In this document: positions 34,723 through 43,749 of the stretch, piece by piece | How positions within the stretch are numbered: the first letter of the stretch is position 1 | How the letters are laid out: every line of letters starts with the position of its first letter | From: Sphingobacteriales bacterium 44-61 | Lineage (GTDB): Bacteria; Bacteroidota; Bacteroidia; Chitinophagales; Chitinophagaceae | Reading direction: 5' to 3' | DNA length: 64,000 nucleotides | Assembly: GCA_001898405.1 (NCBI GenBank) | Contig: MKTW01000016.1 | Coordinates: 62,001-126,000 of the forward strand | The notes under the pieces: model-generated | Databases searched by the model: none | What the model was told of the DNA's origin: nothing | Seen by the model: the letters and a program-made list of their open reading frames with translations, nothing else | Program-made: the position numbers and the translations under genes

Positions 34723-35439
34723 TTAAACCTTTTTCCTTTTCTGCAATTGCTGCAAAGTAGCCCGCAGGTCTTTAGGCAGTGGAGCTTCCAGTTCGATCAT
34801 TTCGTTATTCATGTCCCTCAGCTTCAGTTGGAAAGCATGCAGCCCCAGCCTGCCCAGTATTGGCCTTTCTTCCAGCTCATTTTTAGAAAGCTTGAACTTG
34901 CTTTTAAAAGAAGAGAGTAGTATGGGCTTTGCATCCCCATACAATTCATCGCATACAATAGGATGGCCGATCTCTTTTGCATGAACCCTTATCTGGTGGG
35001 TGCGACCTGTATGTATCCGGAACTGTATCCAGGAATAGATGCCAAAGTCCTCCAGCACTTTATAATCAGTTAAGGATTCTTTTCCTTTCTGATGCACCAT
35101 CATCAAACCTTTTTTAAAAGCATGTTCAGCAATGCGTGCATCAATATGCCCTTCTTTTAATACCGGTGAGCCGATCACCAATCCCAGGTAGATCTTTTCT
35201 GTTAACCGTGCTTCAAATTGCTGGGAGAAGTGTTTATGTGCTTCTTCGTTCAATGCAAACAGGATCAGGCCGCTGGTATCTTTATCCAGGCGATGCACAG
35301 TAAATACCTGGCCATACACTTCCTGCAGCATTGTTTTCAATGAAACCTCTTGTCCCATTCTGTCGGGAATTGACAGAAGGCCGGAAGGCTTATTTATTAC
35401 AATAAAATTGTCGTTCTTGAAAATGATCCAATCCTTCAT
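34723..35439 (-). CDS. RluA-family RNA pseudouridine synthase
   Basis: 238-aa enzyme isomerising uridine to pseudouridine in rRNA or tRNA. The catalytic Asp lies in VHRLDKDTSGLILFA (about 48-62); HTGRTHQIRVH and PIVCDELYGD are standard RluA-family motifs. There is no S4 domain, as in RluA/TruC types. Substrate unknown. It is on the same strand as the RsuA/RluB-family gene 21 nt away, so two pseudouridine synthases sit side by side. Confidence 0.92.
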   Translation of the reverse strand: MKDWIIFKNDNFIVINKPSGLLSIPDRMGQEVSLKTMLQEVYGQVFTVHRLDKDTSGLILFALNEEAHKHFSQQFEARLTEKIYLGLVIGSPVLKEGHIDARIAEHAFKKGLMMVHQKGKESLTDYKVLEDFGIYSWIQFRIHTGRTHQIRVHAKEIGHPIVCDELYGDAKPILLSSFKSKFKLSKNELEERPILGRLGLHAFQLKLRDMNNEMIELEAPLPKDLRATLQQLQKRKKV

Positions 35440-35460
35440 GAGAGATACAAATGATATGGC

Positions 35461-36414
35461 TTATTTGCCTTTTCCAAAATGCTTCAGGTCCCTTACTTCT
35501 TTTTCGGTGAGAAAACGGTATTTACCTCTTTCCACATTTTTCTTGGTCAATCCCGCAAATATCACCCGGTCAAGGTTCTTTACATCATAACCTAATGATT
35601 CGAATATGCGGCGTACAATCCGGTTGCGGCCGCTATGGATCTCCACGCCGATCTGTGTTTTATCCTTCAGGTCGGCATAGGCCAGTACATCCACATTTGC
35701 GGGACCATCTTCCAGGTTTACACCTTTCAGGATCTGATCAAAATCCTTTTTATCCAATGGCTTGTTGAGGGTAACTGCATACACTTTCTTGATCTGGTGG
35801 CTGGGGTGTGTAAGCTTTTGCGCAAGTTCTCCATCATTAGTGAGCAACAGCACACCGGATGTATTGCGGTCGAGCCGGCCAACAGGATAAACCCTTTCTT
35901 TTGTAGCACGCTGGATAAGATCAAGCACTGTTTTCCTTTTTTGAGGATCATCAGTGGTGGTGATATAATCCTTGGGTTTATTGAGAAGGATATAGACAAG
36001 GTTTTTGGCAAGGAATGTTTTTTTCCCGTTCACGCTCACCTCATCCAGTGAAGACACTTTATGTCCCGGCTCTGTCACGGTTTCCTTATTCACTTTCACC
36101 ACACCTGTTCTTATCAGATCGGCAGCTTCCCTGCGCCCGCAGACACCTGAGTGCGCAATGTATTTGTTCAGCGGCATGGAGTCAGTGGATTCCTTGCGTT
36201 GAATAACAGGGGCAGGCGCTGTTGTTTTGGCCGGGCCACCCATTTTGCCACGGGTATCAGTTCCGGCTTGTTTGCGTGCTTCCGCTTTTTTCTTTTCGAA
36301 ATATTCTTCGCGTTCCTTTTTGTATTTTCTTTTTTCAGCCTTGAATCCTTCTTTTATGGCTGCATTGCTTTTCTTCTTCGTGAATTTGGAGAATTGATTG
36401 GGCGCTTTTTTCAT
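35461..36414 (-). CDS. RsuA/RluB-family pseudouridine synthase with S4 domain
   Basis: 317 aa. The first 75 residues are a very basic Lys/Glu/Arg-rich, probably disordered extension. An S4 domain follows (LNKYIAHSGVCGRREAADLI, about 82-140), then the catalytic domain with GRLDRNTSGVLLLTNDGEL and RNRIVRRIFESLGY. It likely modifies 23S or 16S rRNA (RluB/RsuA-like). ATG at 36412-36414. It lies between rlmN and the RluA-family gene on one strand: a local rRNA-modification cluster. Confidence 0.93.
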   Translation of the reverse strand: MKKAPNQFSKFTKKKSNAAIKEGFKAEKRKYKKEREEYFEKKKAEARKQAGTDTRGKMGGPAKTTAPAPVIQRKESTDSMPLNKYIAHSGVCGRREAADLIRTGVVKVNKETVTEPGHKVSSLDEVSVNGKKTFLAKNLVYILLNKPKDYITTTDDPQKRKTVLDLIQRATKERVYPVGRLDRNTSGVLLLTNDGELAQKLTHPSHQIKKVYAVTLNKPLDKKDFDQILKGVNLEDGPANVDVLAYADLKDKTQIGVEIHSGRNRIVRRIFESLGYDVKNLDRVIFAGLTKKNVERGKYRFLTEKEVRDLKHFGKGK

Positions 36415-36458
36415 GTCAGGGGTTTGCTGTTTTACAACAGTAATATGAATTGAAAATA

Positions 36459-37511
36459 TTAATGTGCTTCCTTATTAGCCAGTTGTCCGCAGGCAGCGTC
36501 GATGTCTTTGCCACGGCTGCGGCGCAGCCTGGCATTTACCCGGTGTTTTTCCAGGTAATTCATAAATGCTTCCACTTTTTCTTCGGTAGGCTTGGTGAAC
36601 CTGGCAAAATCAATAGGGTTGTATTCAATGATATTGACAAGATCGGCCGGCACCTGGCGGTATATTTTGATCAGTTCATCGGCATCCTGCAGGCTGTCGT
36701 TGAAATTGTTGAACAGGATATATTCAAACGTGATCTCGTTCTTGGTTTGTTTATAAAAATAATTCAGCGCCTCGATCAGCGTCTGGATATTATTGGAATC
36801 ATTGATCGGCATGATCTCATGACGCTTGCGGTCGTTCGCAGCATGCAGGGAAAGAGCGAGTTTGAATTTCACTTTATCATCGCCCAATTGTTTTATCTGC
36901 TTGGCTACACCGGCTGTGGAAACGGTGATCCTTCTCGGGCTCATGCCAAGCCCATCGGGTGAAGTGATCTTATCGATCGCTTTCAGCACATTCTTATAAT
37001 TGAGCAGGGGTTCGCCCATACCCATGAAAACGATATTGGTCAGTTTTTTCCCGTGGATGCGTTCACTTTGCTGGTTGATCAGCACCACTTCATCATAGAT
37101 CTCGTCAAAGCCAAGATTCCTTTTCCGGTCGATATAGCCGGTGGCACAGAATTTACAACTGAGCGAGCAGCCGATCTGGGAAGACACGCAGGCTGTAACT
37201 CTCGTTTCTGTCGGGATCAGCACGCCTTCTACCAGGTGGCCATCATGGGTTTTAAAACGGGATTTTACAGTGCCGTCTGCTGAATATTGTGTAGCGTCGA
37301 TCGTGAGCGCGGGAAGGGTAAACTCTTCTTTGAGCCTGGTGCGCAATTCCTTGCTGAGATTGGTCATGGCATCGATATCCTGTGCCTGTTTCAGCCAGAG
37401 CCATTCATAAACCTGTTTGGCCCTGAACTTTTTCTCCCCCATTTCTTCAAAATAAGCCTCAATATCCTGGAGCGTCAGGTTCCGGATATTTTGCTTTGCT
37501 GCTTTTGCCAT
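36459..37511 (-). CDS. rlmN: Dual-specificity 23S rRNA/tRNA m2A methyltransferase
   Basis: Radical-SAM enzyme methylating C2 of A2503 in 23S rRNA and A37 in some tRNAs. Radical-SAM CxxxCxxC in IGCSLSCKFCATG (about 113-125); FMGMGEPLLNY, LALSLHAANDRKR and the second catalytic Cys near the C-terminus (DIDAACGQL) are all present. ATG at 37509-37511 (MAKAAKQ, 350 aa); the frame stays open 25 codons upstream but a TATCTTTG box ends 4 nt before the chosen start. Confidence 0.96.
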   Translation of the reverse strand: MAKAAKQNIRNLTLQDIEAYFEEMGEKKFRAKQVYEWLWLKQAQDIDAMTNLSKELRTRLKEEFTLPALTIDATQYSADGTVKSRFKTHDGHLVEGVLIPTETRVTACVSSQIGCSLSCKFCATGYIDRKRNLGFDEIYDEVVLINQQSERIHGKKLTNIVFMGMGEPLLNYKNVLKAIDKITSPDGLGMSPRRITVSTAGVAKQIKQLGDDKVKFKLALSLHAANDRKRHEIMPINDSNNIQTLIEALNYFYKQTKNEITFEYILFNNFNDSLQDADELIKIYRQVPADLVNIIEYNPIDFARFTKPTEEKVEAFMNYLEKHRVNARLRRSRGKDIDAACGQLANKEAH

Positions 37512-37515
37512 GCTG

Positions 37516-37523
37516 CAAAGATA
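37516..37523 (-). promoter_or_regulatory. -7 promoter box for rlmN (TATCTTTG)
   Basis: Exact TAnnTTTG on the minus strand, 4 nt before the rlmN ATG, implying a leaderless or near-leaderless transcript. Confidence 0.6.
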
Positions 37524-37590
37524 GTATATTGCGAGGCTATGCCGGGTAGTGTTATAGGGGTACCCCGGTAAAGAATTCAAAATCAAAAAA

Positions 37591-38796
37591 ATGCAAGTGA
37601 ATTCAGCTTATATAATCGACACAGTAAGAACACCGATCGGAAAATATGGAGGAATGCTTTCAGCCTTTCGCCCTGACGACCTGCTGGCGCATGTGATCAG
37701 CGTGCTGGTGGAAAGGAATGCTTCCATTGATGTGAATGCGATTGAAGATGTGATTGCCGGCGCAGCCAACCAGGCAGGTGAAGATAACCGCAATGTGGCG
37801 CGGATGGCAGCCCTGCTGGCCGGCCTGCCCGTTTCTGTAGGAGGCAATACGGTGAACCGGCTTTGCGCTTCCGGGCTCCAAGCCATTATGGATGCAGGCC
37901 GCCAGGTAATGTGCGGGGATGCAGAGCTGATCATCGCGAGCGGTGTTGAAAGCATGACAAGAGCTCCATTTGTGACCGGCAAAGCCACTGCTCCTTTTCA
38001 ACGCAATACAGAAACATTCGATACCACGCTTGGCTGGCGTTTTGTAAATAAAAAACTGGCTTCCATGCATCATCCATTCAGCATGGGTGAAACGGCAGAG
38101 AATGTGGCCAGGCAATGGAATATCTCAAGGGAAGAGCAGGATGCCTTTGCTTTTGCATCGCAGGAAAAATATTTTGCAGCCAAAGCTGCCAATAAATGGG
38201 ATGAAGAAATTACCGGGCTGGAATTATTCCGCGATGGATTGGTAAGCTGGATCGTGAATGATGAACATCCACGCAAAACTTCTATGGAAAAACTGGCAGG
38301 ATTGAAACCTGCTTTTGCAAAAGAAGGAACAGTAACTGCCGGCAATGCAGCGGGTATCAATGATGGGGCTGCTGCCATGTTGCTGGCCAGTGAAGCTGCT
38401 GTGAAAAAATATGGACTTGAGCCAATGGCAAAGATCGTGGCAATGTCGTCAGCGGGCGTAGACCCTGCCATTATGGGCATCGGACCGGTGCCTGCCACAC
38501 AAAAAGTGATGCAGCGTTCAGGATTAAAAACCAGCCAGCTCGGCCTGATCGAATTGAATGAGGCATTCGCTTCACAGTCCATTGCATGCATCCGCGAGTT
38601 GGGATTGGATGAAAAAAAAGTGAATGTAAATGGCGGTGCAATCGCATTGGGGCATCCGTTGGGATGCAGTGGCGTACGGATCTCCACTACATTATTATAT
38701 GAAATGCGAAGAACAGGAGTACAGTATGGCCTGGCAACGATGTGCGTCGGTGTTGGCCAGGGTGCTGCTATTATCTATGAAAATGTTCAGCAATAA
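37591..38796 (+). CDS. Thiolase (acetyl-CoA C-acyltransferase, PcaF-like)
   Basis: 401-aa thiolase. Nucleophilic Cys in NRLCASGLQAI (near 90), His in LNEAFASQS/GGAIALGHPLGCSG, and second catalytic Cys in TMCVGVGQG near the C-terminus. It could act in beta-oxidation, ketoadipate breakdown or acetoacetyl-CoA synthesis; sequence alone does not choose. It converges with a membrane protein whose stop is 10 nt away. Confidence 0.92.
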   Translation: MQVNSAYIIDTVRTPIGKYGGMLSAFRPDDLLAHVISVLVERNASIDVNAIEDVIAGAANQAGEDNRNVARMAALLAGLPVSVGGNTVNRLCASGLQAIMDAGRQVMCGDAELIIASGVESMTRAPFVTGKATAPFQRNTETFDTTLGWRFVNKKLASMHHPFSMGETAENVARQWNISREEQDAFAFASQEKYFAAKAANKWDEEITGLELFRDGLVSWIVNDEHPRKTSMEKLAGLKPAFAKEGTVTAGNAAGINDGAAAMLLASEAAVKKYGLEPMAKIVAMSSAGVDPAIMGIGPVPATQKVMQRSGLKTSQLGLIELNEAFASQSIACIRELGLDEKKVNVNGGAIALGHPLGCSGVRISTTLLYEMRRTGVQYGLATMCVGVGQGAAIIYENVQQ

Positions 38797-38806
38797 AACG
38801 AAAGTT

Positions 38807-40006
38807 TTAATTAGTGTGCAGCTTGTTTAAAAGAGATCTTACAAGCCGGTGATTGGTGATAATGGATAATACTATCAGTACTACTGCGGTCAGCAAGGTG
38901 ACCCAGTGCAATGGAGTTGATAGTTCTTCCCGGTCATACATTACAAAATGGTGGAATGACCACTGCATTAATTGCGTAAAAGCAAGTGCTGCTATTACAA
39001 CTACAATATAAACGGGAACAAAGATCCTCGCTACATTCCTGCTCAGCCAGGAAGGGGAATATCCAAGGGTCAGCAATAATTGCAGGCTGTCTTTACTGCG
39101 TGCGATCACCAGTTGCAGGTAAAAGGAGAATAACATCAGCGCCAGCAACACAACCAGCAAGCCAAAAATTCCCAAACCGCTGAAGATGCCCTGTATCACC
39201 ATCTTGTTTCTTCCCAGCAGGGTTTTATCCTTATTCAACTTATAATTTTTCTGGTCAACAAACTTCAACAGCTCTGTATTGTTGGCATCTTTTGTTTTAA
39301 CGAATACCCTGGATGCCTGCACGTTTGCACCTTTACCGAATGTTTTATTGGACCATAACAGGAAGTTCTTTGGCACTAATACAGAATTAACCCGGTCGCT
39401 GAACGCAACGATCTTACCGGTAAATGTTTCCGTCAGTCCATTTCCTTCGCAGATGATCTGCACGGGAATGCCCATAGCCGTTTCACGCGATATTTGCGGC
39501 AGTCCCTGACCTGGTGCAAATACATTGTAGATCTCAAAAAAATCGGACGAAAGGATGATCGGAATATTGTACTGGCCTTCCTGCCAGGTAAAAGATGGCG
39601 GAAGCGTATCAATAAAATCATTGTCCAGTGTTTCAAGAAACATATCGGTGCTGAATGCCAGCACGCTTCCTGCACTGAGCTTTACCCTGAAATCGTTAGG
39701 CAACAGGGGGGAAACATCTTCAATAAATGGTTGTGCCTTCAGTTCATCCAGTTCTACCTGGCTGAAAAGATTTTTTTCAGGCTGCCCCATTGTTTCATTG
39801 GTAACGGATTTGGTAATGGAAATATAATCAAACCCGTTTTTCCGGATACTGCCTTCTTTCAGCAGTTGCTGGATATTGATGAACATCTGTATGGAACAAA
39901 GCAACAGGAGCACACCAACACCAAGCCCGATATAAGAAAACCAGCGTGAAGCAGCGTTGGTGCCTGTTTGCAGTAAGGGTTGTATAGGTTTGAATGATAC
40001 AGCCAC
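38807..40006 (-). CDS. FtsX-like ABC transporter permease
   Basis: 399 aa with one TM near the N-terminus (about 25-45), a large extracytoplasmic MacB-like domain (about 50-265), and three TM helices at about 275-300, 325-345 and 370-390, the FtsX/LolC topology. It starts at GTG (40004-40006), 9 nt after the ABC ATPase stop, so the pair is one operon. The likely role is a mechanotransmission or lipoprotein/toxin release complex rather than a classic importer; specificity unknown. Confidence 0.8.
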   Translation of the reverse strand: MAVSFKPIQPLLQTGTNAASRWFSYIGLGVGVLLLLCSIQMFINIQQLLKEGSIRKNGFDYISITKSVTNETMGQPEKNLFSQVELDELKAQPFIEDVSPLLPNDFRVKLSAGSVLAFSTDMFLETLDNDFIDTLPPSFTWQEGQYNIPIILSSDFFEIYNVFAPGQGLPQISRETAMGIPVQIICEGNGLTETFTGKIVAFSDRVNSVLVPKNFLLWSNKTFGKGANVQASRVFVKTKDANNTELLKFVDQKNYKLNKDKTLLGRNKMVIQGIFSGLGIFGLLVVLLALMLFSFYLQLVIARSKDSLQLLLTLGYSPSWLSRNVARIFVPVYIVVVIAALAFTQLMQWSFHHFVMYDREELSTPLHWVTLLTAVVLIVLSIITNHRLVRSLLNKLHTN

Positions 40007-40015
40007 AGTAATAAT

Positions 40016-40657
40016 TTATAAATGAAAAAGACGGGTGTAAGGGAAGAACTCAATACGCTCCAGGTCGGCAAGAACAATGGATGCATTGCGGGCTTTAGCC
40101 TCTTCCAGTATCAATTGCATGGCATTCTGTGAATTCCTGTCGTCGAGGTGGCTGAATGGCTCATCCAGCAGCAGAAAATCGAATGGCTGCAGTAAGGCCC
40201 TGATGATAGCTACACGTTGTTGCTCGCCATAAGAACAGGTCTTTGCGAGGGAATTCATTTTTGTGCCGATACCCAAACGTTCTGTCATTTCAAGGACCTT
40301 TTCGGGTGAATGAAAAGGGTTGAGCTGGCGTTTGATCTCCAGGTTTTCTGCAACGGTTTGGTGGGGAAACAGGCGAAGGTCCTGGAACACGATGCTGACA
40401 TGATCTTTGCGCAAAGGAGCCAGTTGTTCTGGGTTCATGTTCCGGATGTCTTGCTGATCATACCGGATCGCTCCATCAAAATCTTTGCGCATGCCATACA
40501 GGAAGTTGATCAGTGAAGACTTGCCGCTTCCTGAAGGAGCAACGATCTTGATGAGCTCTCCTTTTTGCCATACTATTTCTTTACCCCATACTTCAGATGT
40601 TTGGGTACGGCTTTTTTCAAAGTAGACGGGCAATAGATTGCTTATTGTAAGCTGCAT
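40016..40657 (-). CDS. ABC transporter ATP-binding protein, divergent
   Basis: 213-aa nucleotide-binding domain partnering the downstream permease. Walker A is APSGSGKSS, the Q-loop VFQDLRLFPHQTV, Walker B FDFLLLDEPFSHLDD. The signature is CSYGEQQR instead of LSGGQ, and the switch His appears replaced (SIVLADLERIEF where VxxTHD is expected). Hydrolysis may be slow or unusual. A TACTTTTA box ends 4 nt before the ATG. Confidence 0.87.
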   Translation of the reverse strand: MQLTISNLLPVYFEKSRTQTSEVWGKEIVWQKGELIKIVAPSGSGKSSLINFLYGMRKDFDGAIRYDQQDIRNMNPEQLAPLRKDHVSIVFQDLRLFPHQTVAENLEIKRQLNPFHSPEKVLEMTERLGIGTKMNSLAKTCSYGEQQRVAIIRALLQPFDFLLLDEPFSHLDDRNSQNAMQLILEEAKARNASIVLADLERIEFFPYTRLFHL

Positions 40658-40661
40658 GAAT

Positions 40662-40669
40662 TAAAAGTA
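40662..40669 (-). promoter_or_regulatory. Near-consensus -7 box (TACTTTTA) for the ABC pair
   Basis: TAnnTTTA on the minus strand, 4 nt before the ATPase ATG; the same wording and spacing as at the CDF gene. It lies just past the terminator of the preceding gene. Confidence 0.4.
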
Positions 40670-40670
40670 T

Positions 40671-40699
40671 AAAAAAAGCCGCAGACACCCGTCTGCGGC
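40671..40699 (-). terminator. Rho-independent terminator of the DUF4836 gene
   Basis: GCCGCAGAC - 4-nt loop - GTCTGCGGC, followed by seven T on the minus strand, 20 nt after the stop codon. A strong, textbook terminator. Confidence 0.92.
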
Positions 40700-40718
40700 C
40701 TATTGTGTATGTGTTATA

Positions 40719-42347
40719 TCAATTGAATGCTTTGGGAGGTTCTTCTGTTGCGGTAGTTGAATCAACTACATTATAACGGGCGCGTTCTGCATTGCGGATA
40801 GCTACTATTTTATCAGCATACTGATTGAGCTGTTTCAGGCTGTTGGTGCCTTTGTTGATCAGGTTCACATCAAACTGGTAAGAACCGGTGCCGCCTTTAT
40901 AATCTGCATACATCGTTACATCCTGCCATGTCTCTTTGGAAAGCTGCAACACTTTGGATGATGCACTGTCGCGCATTTCTGAATCGATCAGTGTCATAAA
41001 TTTCTGAAGATTGAAAAACACACCTAAAGTATGTCCGCTGATCTTATCTGCATAAGCAGGTTTGTTGTTGCCGGAAAGAAAACCAGAAGTAAGTGCCGGC
41101 GTATTGGAAACAGTCAGCCAGCCTTTTTCTGTTTTAATGTCTGCCATCCCGGAAGGCATTTTGTTCAGGTCTTCACTGAATACATTATAAATCTTGTCGA
41201 ATGATTTCTGATCGTCGATCGCCATTCCAAAAACGTATTGTGGTTCTGATTTGTTAGTGGTGTAGCTGGAAGTTTTTCCTTCATATTCATATTTCACTGT
41301 ATCAACCCTGCTGACAACATCCGTTACAGCAAATGCCAGGTCGCCTTTGAAGGCTTTACCGATATCGTCGAGGCTAAGCCCTTTCTGTCCGAGGAATGCA
41401 TTGGCCAGGCCATCGGCGCCGATCAGTTTGATCATTTCTGTGATAGCGCCAACAGGATAGCTGTACACACCTGCAGCCAGCACGTCACCATTGGGTAGTC
41501 TGCCGGTCAGTTCGCTGCCTGCACCTTTGGAGGAATATTTATTGATCAGTTTGGTCAGCTCTTTACCATAGTATTGTTTACCATTGAGGGTTATCTTACC
41601 ATCATCAAAGCTCAGGGTACCGGTGCTTATATTTCCTTCCATCAGCACATTCATTTTCATCATGTCCATGATGCCCATGGTCATATTGCTGTACAGGTTG
41701 CCTGCATTGAGCCAGAGATGCATATCTCCTTTGCTTTGGATAAGGTCTGCAAATTTGGAATCCGAATCCAGGAGATCTTTTCCTTTCAGCTTATAAATGT
41801 TTTTGGCAAACTCTACCAGGCTGTCTTCCGGAAATCTTCTTGAGCCGCCGTTCATATTCATATTGAATGGGGCATCTGCCACAAACACGAACTTTGATTT
41901 ATTCCAGGTGAGAACTGCATCATTCATGCGAAGTATGCTTAAATCGCCTGATTTTTCAGGAGTGGCTGAACTTTTCCCTGAATGTTTTACCATTTCCTCA
42001 AAAGCTGCCTGGTCTTTTATATCGCCCTGGAAAGAAGCATAGCCTCCACGGCCTCTTCCTGCAAGGAAGAAACAAAAGCCTTTTTCAGTGTTTACGCCAG
42101 AGAGGGAAGGGTCCTGCAGCATTTTACGGGCAAAAGAGTCCGAAGCTTCACGGCTCGCTTGCTGGAACCACTCACTTTTCTTGATCTCTTCCCAGCTGAG
42201 TTTGGAGGATAAGGAACCACTGTTGAAATAAAAGACTACAGCGGCTTCTTTCGGAACTAGCAAGCCGGTTTTGCCACCCTTTTTACAGGATACGGCAAAA
42301 AGTGTCACTGTCACTGCAATGGCAAGTAATAGTGTATTACGTTTCAT
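40719..42347 (-). CDS. DUF4836 family lipoprotein
   Basis: 542 aa. A signal peptide with lipobox LFAVSCKKG (Cys at residue 21) marks it as an envelope lipoprotein. The remainder resembles DUF4836: repeated beta-rich modules, VPKEAAVVFYFNSGSL near the N-terminus, repeated F/LxxDL patterns, and a low-complexity acidic tail. Function unknown; the family is found mainly in Bacteroidota. Monocistronic by context (own terminator; gene upstream is hisS). Confidence 0.85.
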   Translation of the reverse strand: MKRNTLLLAIAVTVTLFAVSCKKGGKTGLLVPKEAAVVFYFNSGSLSSKLSWEEIKKSEWFQQASREASDSFARKMLQDPSLSGVNTEKGFCFFLAGRGRGGYASFQGDIKDQAAFEEMVKHSGKSSATPEKSGDLSILRMNDAVLTWNKSKFVFVADAPFNMNMNGGSRRFPEDSLVEFAKNIYKLKGKDLLDSDSKFADLIQSKGDMHLWLNAGNLYSNMTMGIMDMMKMNVLMEGNISTGTLSFDDGKITLNGKQYYGKELTKLINKYSSKGAGSELTGRLPNGDVLAAGVYSYPVGAITEMIKLIGADGLANAFLGQKGLSLDDIGKAFKGDLAFAVTDVVSRVDTVKYEYEGKTSSYTTNKSEPQYVFGMAIDDQKSFDKIYNVFSEDLNKMPSGMADIKTEKGWLTVSNTPALTSGFLSGNNKPAYADKISGHTLGVFFNLQKFMTLIDSEMRDSASSKVLQLSKETWQDVTMYADYKGGTGSYQFDVNLINKGTNSLKQLNQYADKIVAIRNAERARYNVVDSTTATEEPPKAFN

Positions 42348-42378
42348 AGATTGATGGTTTGAATCATTATTTAGGAGC

Positions 42379-43749
42379 CTAAAGAAAAGAAAAATTCAGC
42401 AGTTCTTCTAGCGGAAGGCTTATTTGTTTTCCATTCCTCAGGTCCTTGACCACACAGGTTTTTTCGGCCAGTTCCTTTGTTCCGATGATGACGATATAGG
42501 GAATATTCTTCTTTTCGGCGTATTTGAATTGCTTGTCAAATTTGCTGTTTTCATGGTACAATTCTGCCCTGGTGTTCCCTGCGCGTAACTGTTGCAGCAG
42601 GGTAAAAGCTGTCTTGCTTTCCTGCTCTCCCAGGTTGAAAAACAGGACCTGGCTGCCCATTTGCACATCTGCCGGGAAAAGCTGCAGTTCATCCATTACA
42701 TCATATATCCTGTCTACACCAAATGAGATGCCCACACCAGGTATCCCTGGTACGCCAAAGAGGCCAGTGAGATCATCATAACGGCCGCCTCCGCCGACAC
42801 TGCCCATTTGTACGTTGCGGGCCTTTACTTCGAAGATGATGCCGGTGTAGTAATTGAGCCCCCGTGCCAGGGTAAAATCGATCAGCAATGGGGGGGCCTG
42901 CATAGAGGGGTCGAAGTAGTCCAGCACAGTTTCCAGTTCCCGGATGCCGGCCTCACCTGTTTCGGTTTTGCCCAGTAATTCTTTTACCCGGGCCAGTTTT
43001 TCCCTGTTCGTTCCGGTTATTTCGAGGTATTGGCGGATAATGCTGACCTGCTGTTGATCAAGCCCTTTTTCGGAGAGCTCGGCTTCTACTTTTGCCAGTC
43101 CTATTTTGTCGAGTTTGTCGATGGCCACGGTAATGGCGGTCATCTTATCCGGCCCGCCGCACACTTCTGCCAGGGCGGCCAGTATCTTGCGGTTATTGAT
43201 TTTAATATCAACAGGAACACCCAGTTGGTTGAATACTTCTGCATAAAGGGTTGCCAGTTCCACTTCATTGAGGAGGGAAGTGCTGCCCACCACATCGGCA
43301 TCACATTGATAAAACTCGCGGTAGCGGCCTTTTTGCGGCTTGTCTGCCCGCCACACCGGTTGTATCTGGTACCTTTTAAAAGGAAAACTGAGCTGGCCCT
43401 GGTTCATAGCCACATAGCGTGCAAAGGGAATGGTAAGATCGTATTTGAGCGCTCTTTCGGTGATGGCTTTTGTGTTGCGGCCCTGCAATATTTTTTCAAA
43501 TTCCTCCCTGGCCAGTTGTTCTTTTTTATCAAGGCCATTGTTCAATATTTTGAAAATAAGTTTGTCGCCTTCCTCTCCGTATTTGCCCATCAGGGTTTCC
43601 AGGTTTTCCATGGCAGGAGTTTCCAGCGGTTGAAAGCCATATAATTCAAATGCGGTACGGATGGTAGTAAAGATATATTGCCGTTTACGGACGATATCAG
43701 GTCCAAAATCACGGGTGCCCTGTGGTAAGCTAACAGTAGGTTTTGCCAT
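42379..43749 (-). CDS. hisS: Histidyl-tRNA synthetase
   Basis: Class II aminoacyl-tRNA synthetase, 456 aa. Motif 1 region ETPAMENLETLMGKYGEEG, motif 2 QPVWRADKPQKGRYREFYQC, the His-specific ARGLNYYTGIIFE, and motif 3 GVGISFGVDRIYDV, with a C-terminal anticodon-binding domain (about 355-450). Its ATG overlaps the stop codon of the phosphatase gene as TAATG, indicating translational coupling. Confidence 0.97.
   Translation of the reverse strand: MAKPTVSLPQGTRDFGPDIVRKRQYIFTTIRTAFELYGFQPLETPAMENLETLMGKYGEEGDKLIFKILNNGLDKKEQLAREEFEKILQGRNTKAITERALKYDLTIPFARYVAMNQGQLSFPFKRYQIQPVWRADKPQKGRYREFYQCDADVVGSTSLLNEVELATLYAEVFNQLGVPVDIKINNRKILAALAEVCGGPDKMTAITVAIDKLDKIGLAKVEAELSEKGLDQQQVSIIRQYLEITGTNREKLARVKELLGKTETGEAGIRELETVLDYFDPSMQAPPLLIDFTLARGLNYYTGIIFEVKARNVQMGSVGGGGRYDDLTGLFGVPGIPGVGISFGVDRIYDVMDELQLFPADVQMGSQVLFFNLGEQESKTAFTLLQQLRAGNTRAELYHENSKFDKQFKYAEKKNIPYIVIIGTKELAEKTCVVKDLRNGKQISLPLEELLNFSFL

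Noticed and set aside
43030-43644. 204-codon plus-strand frame opposite hisS
   Set aside because: Shadow of hisS codon usage; no start context or motif.
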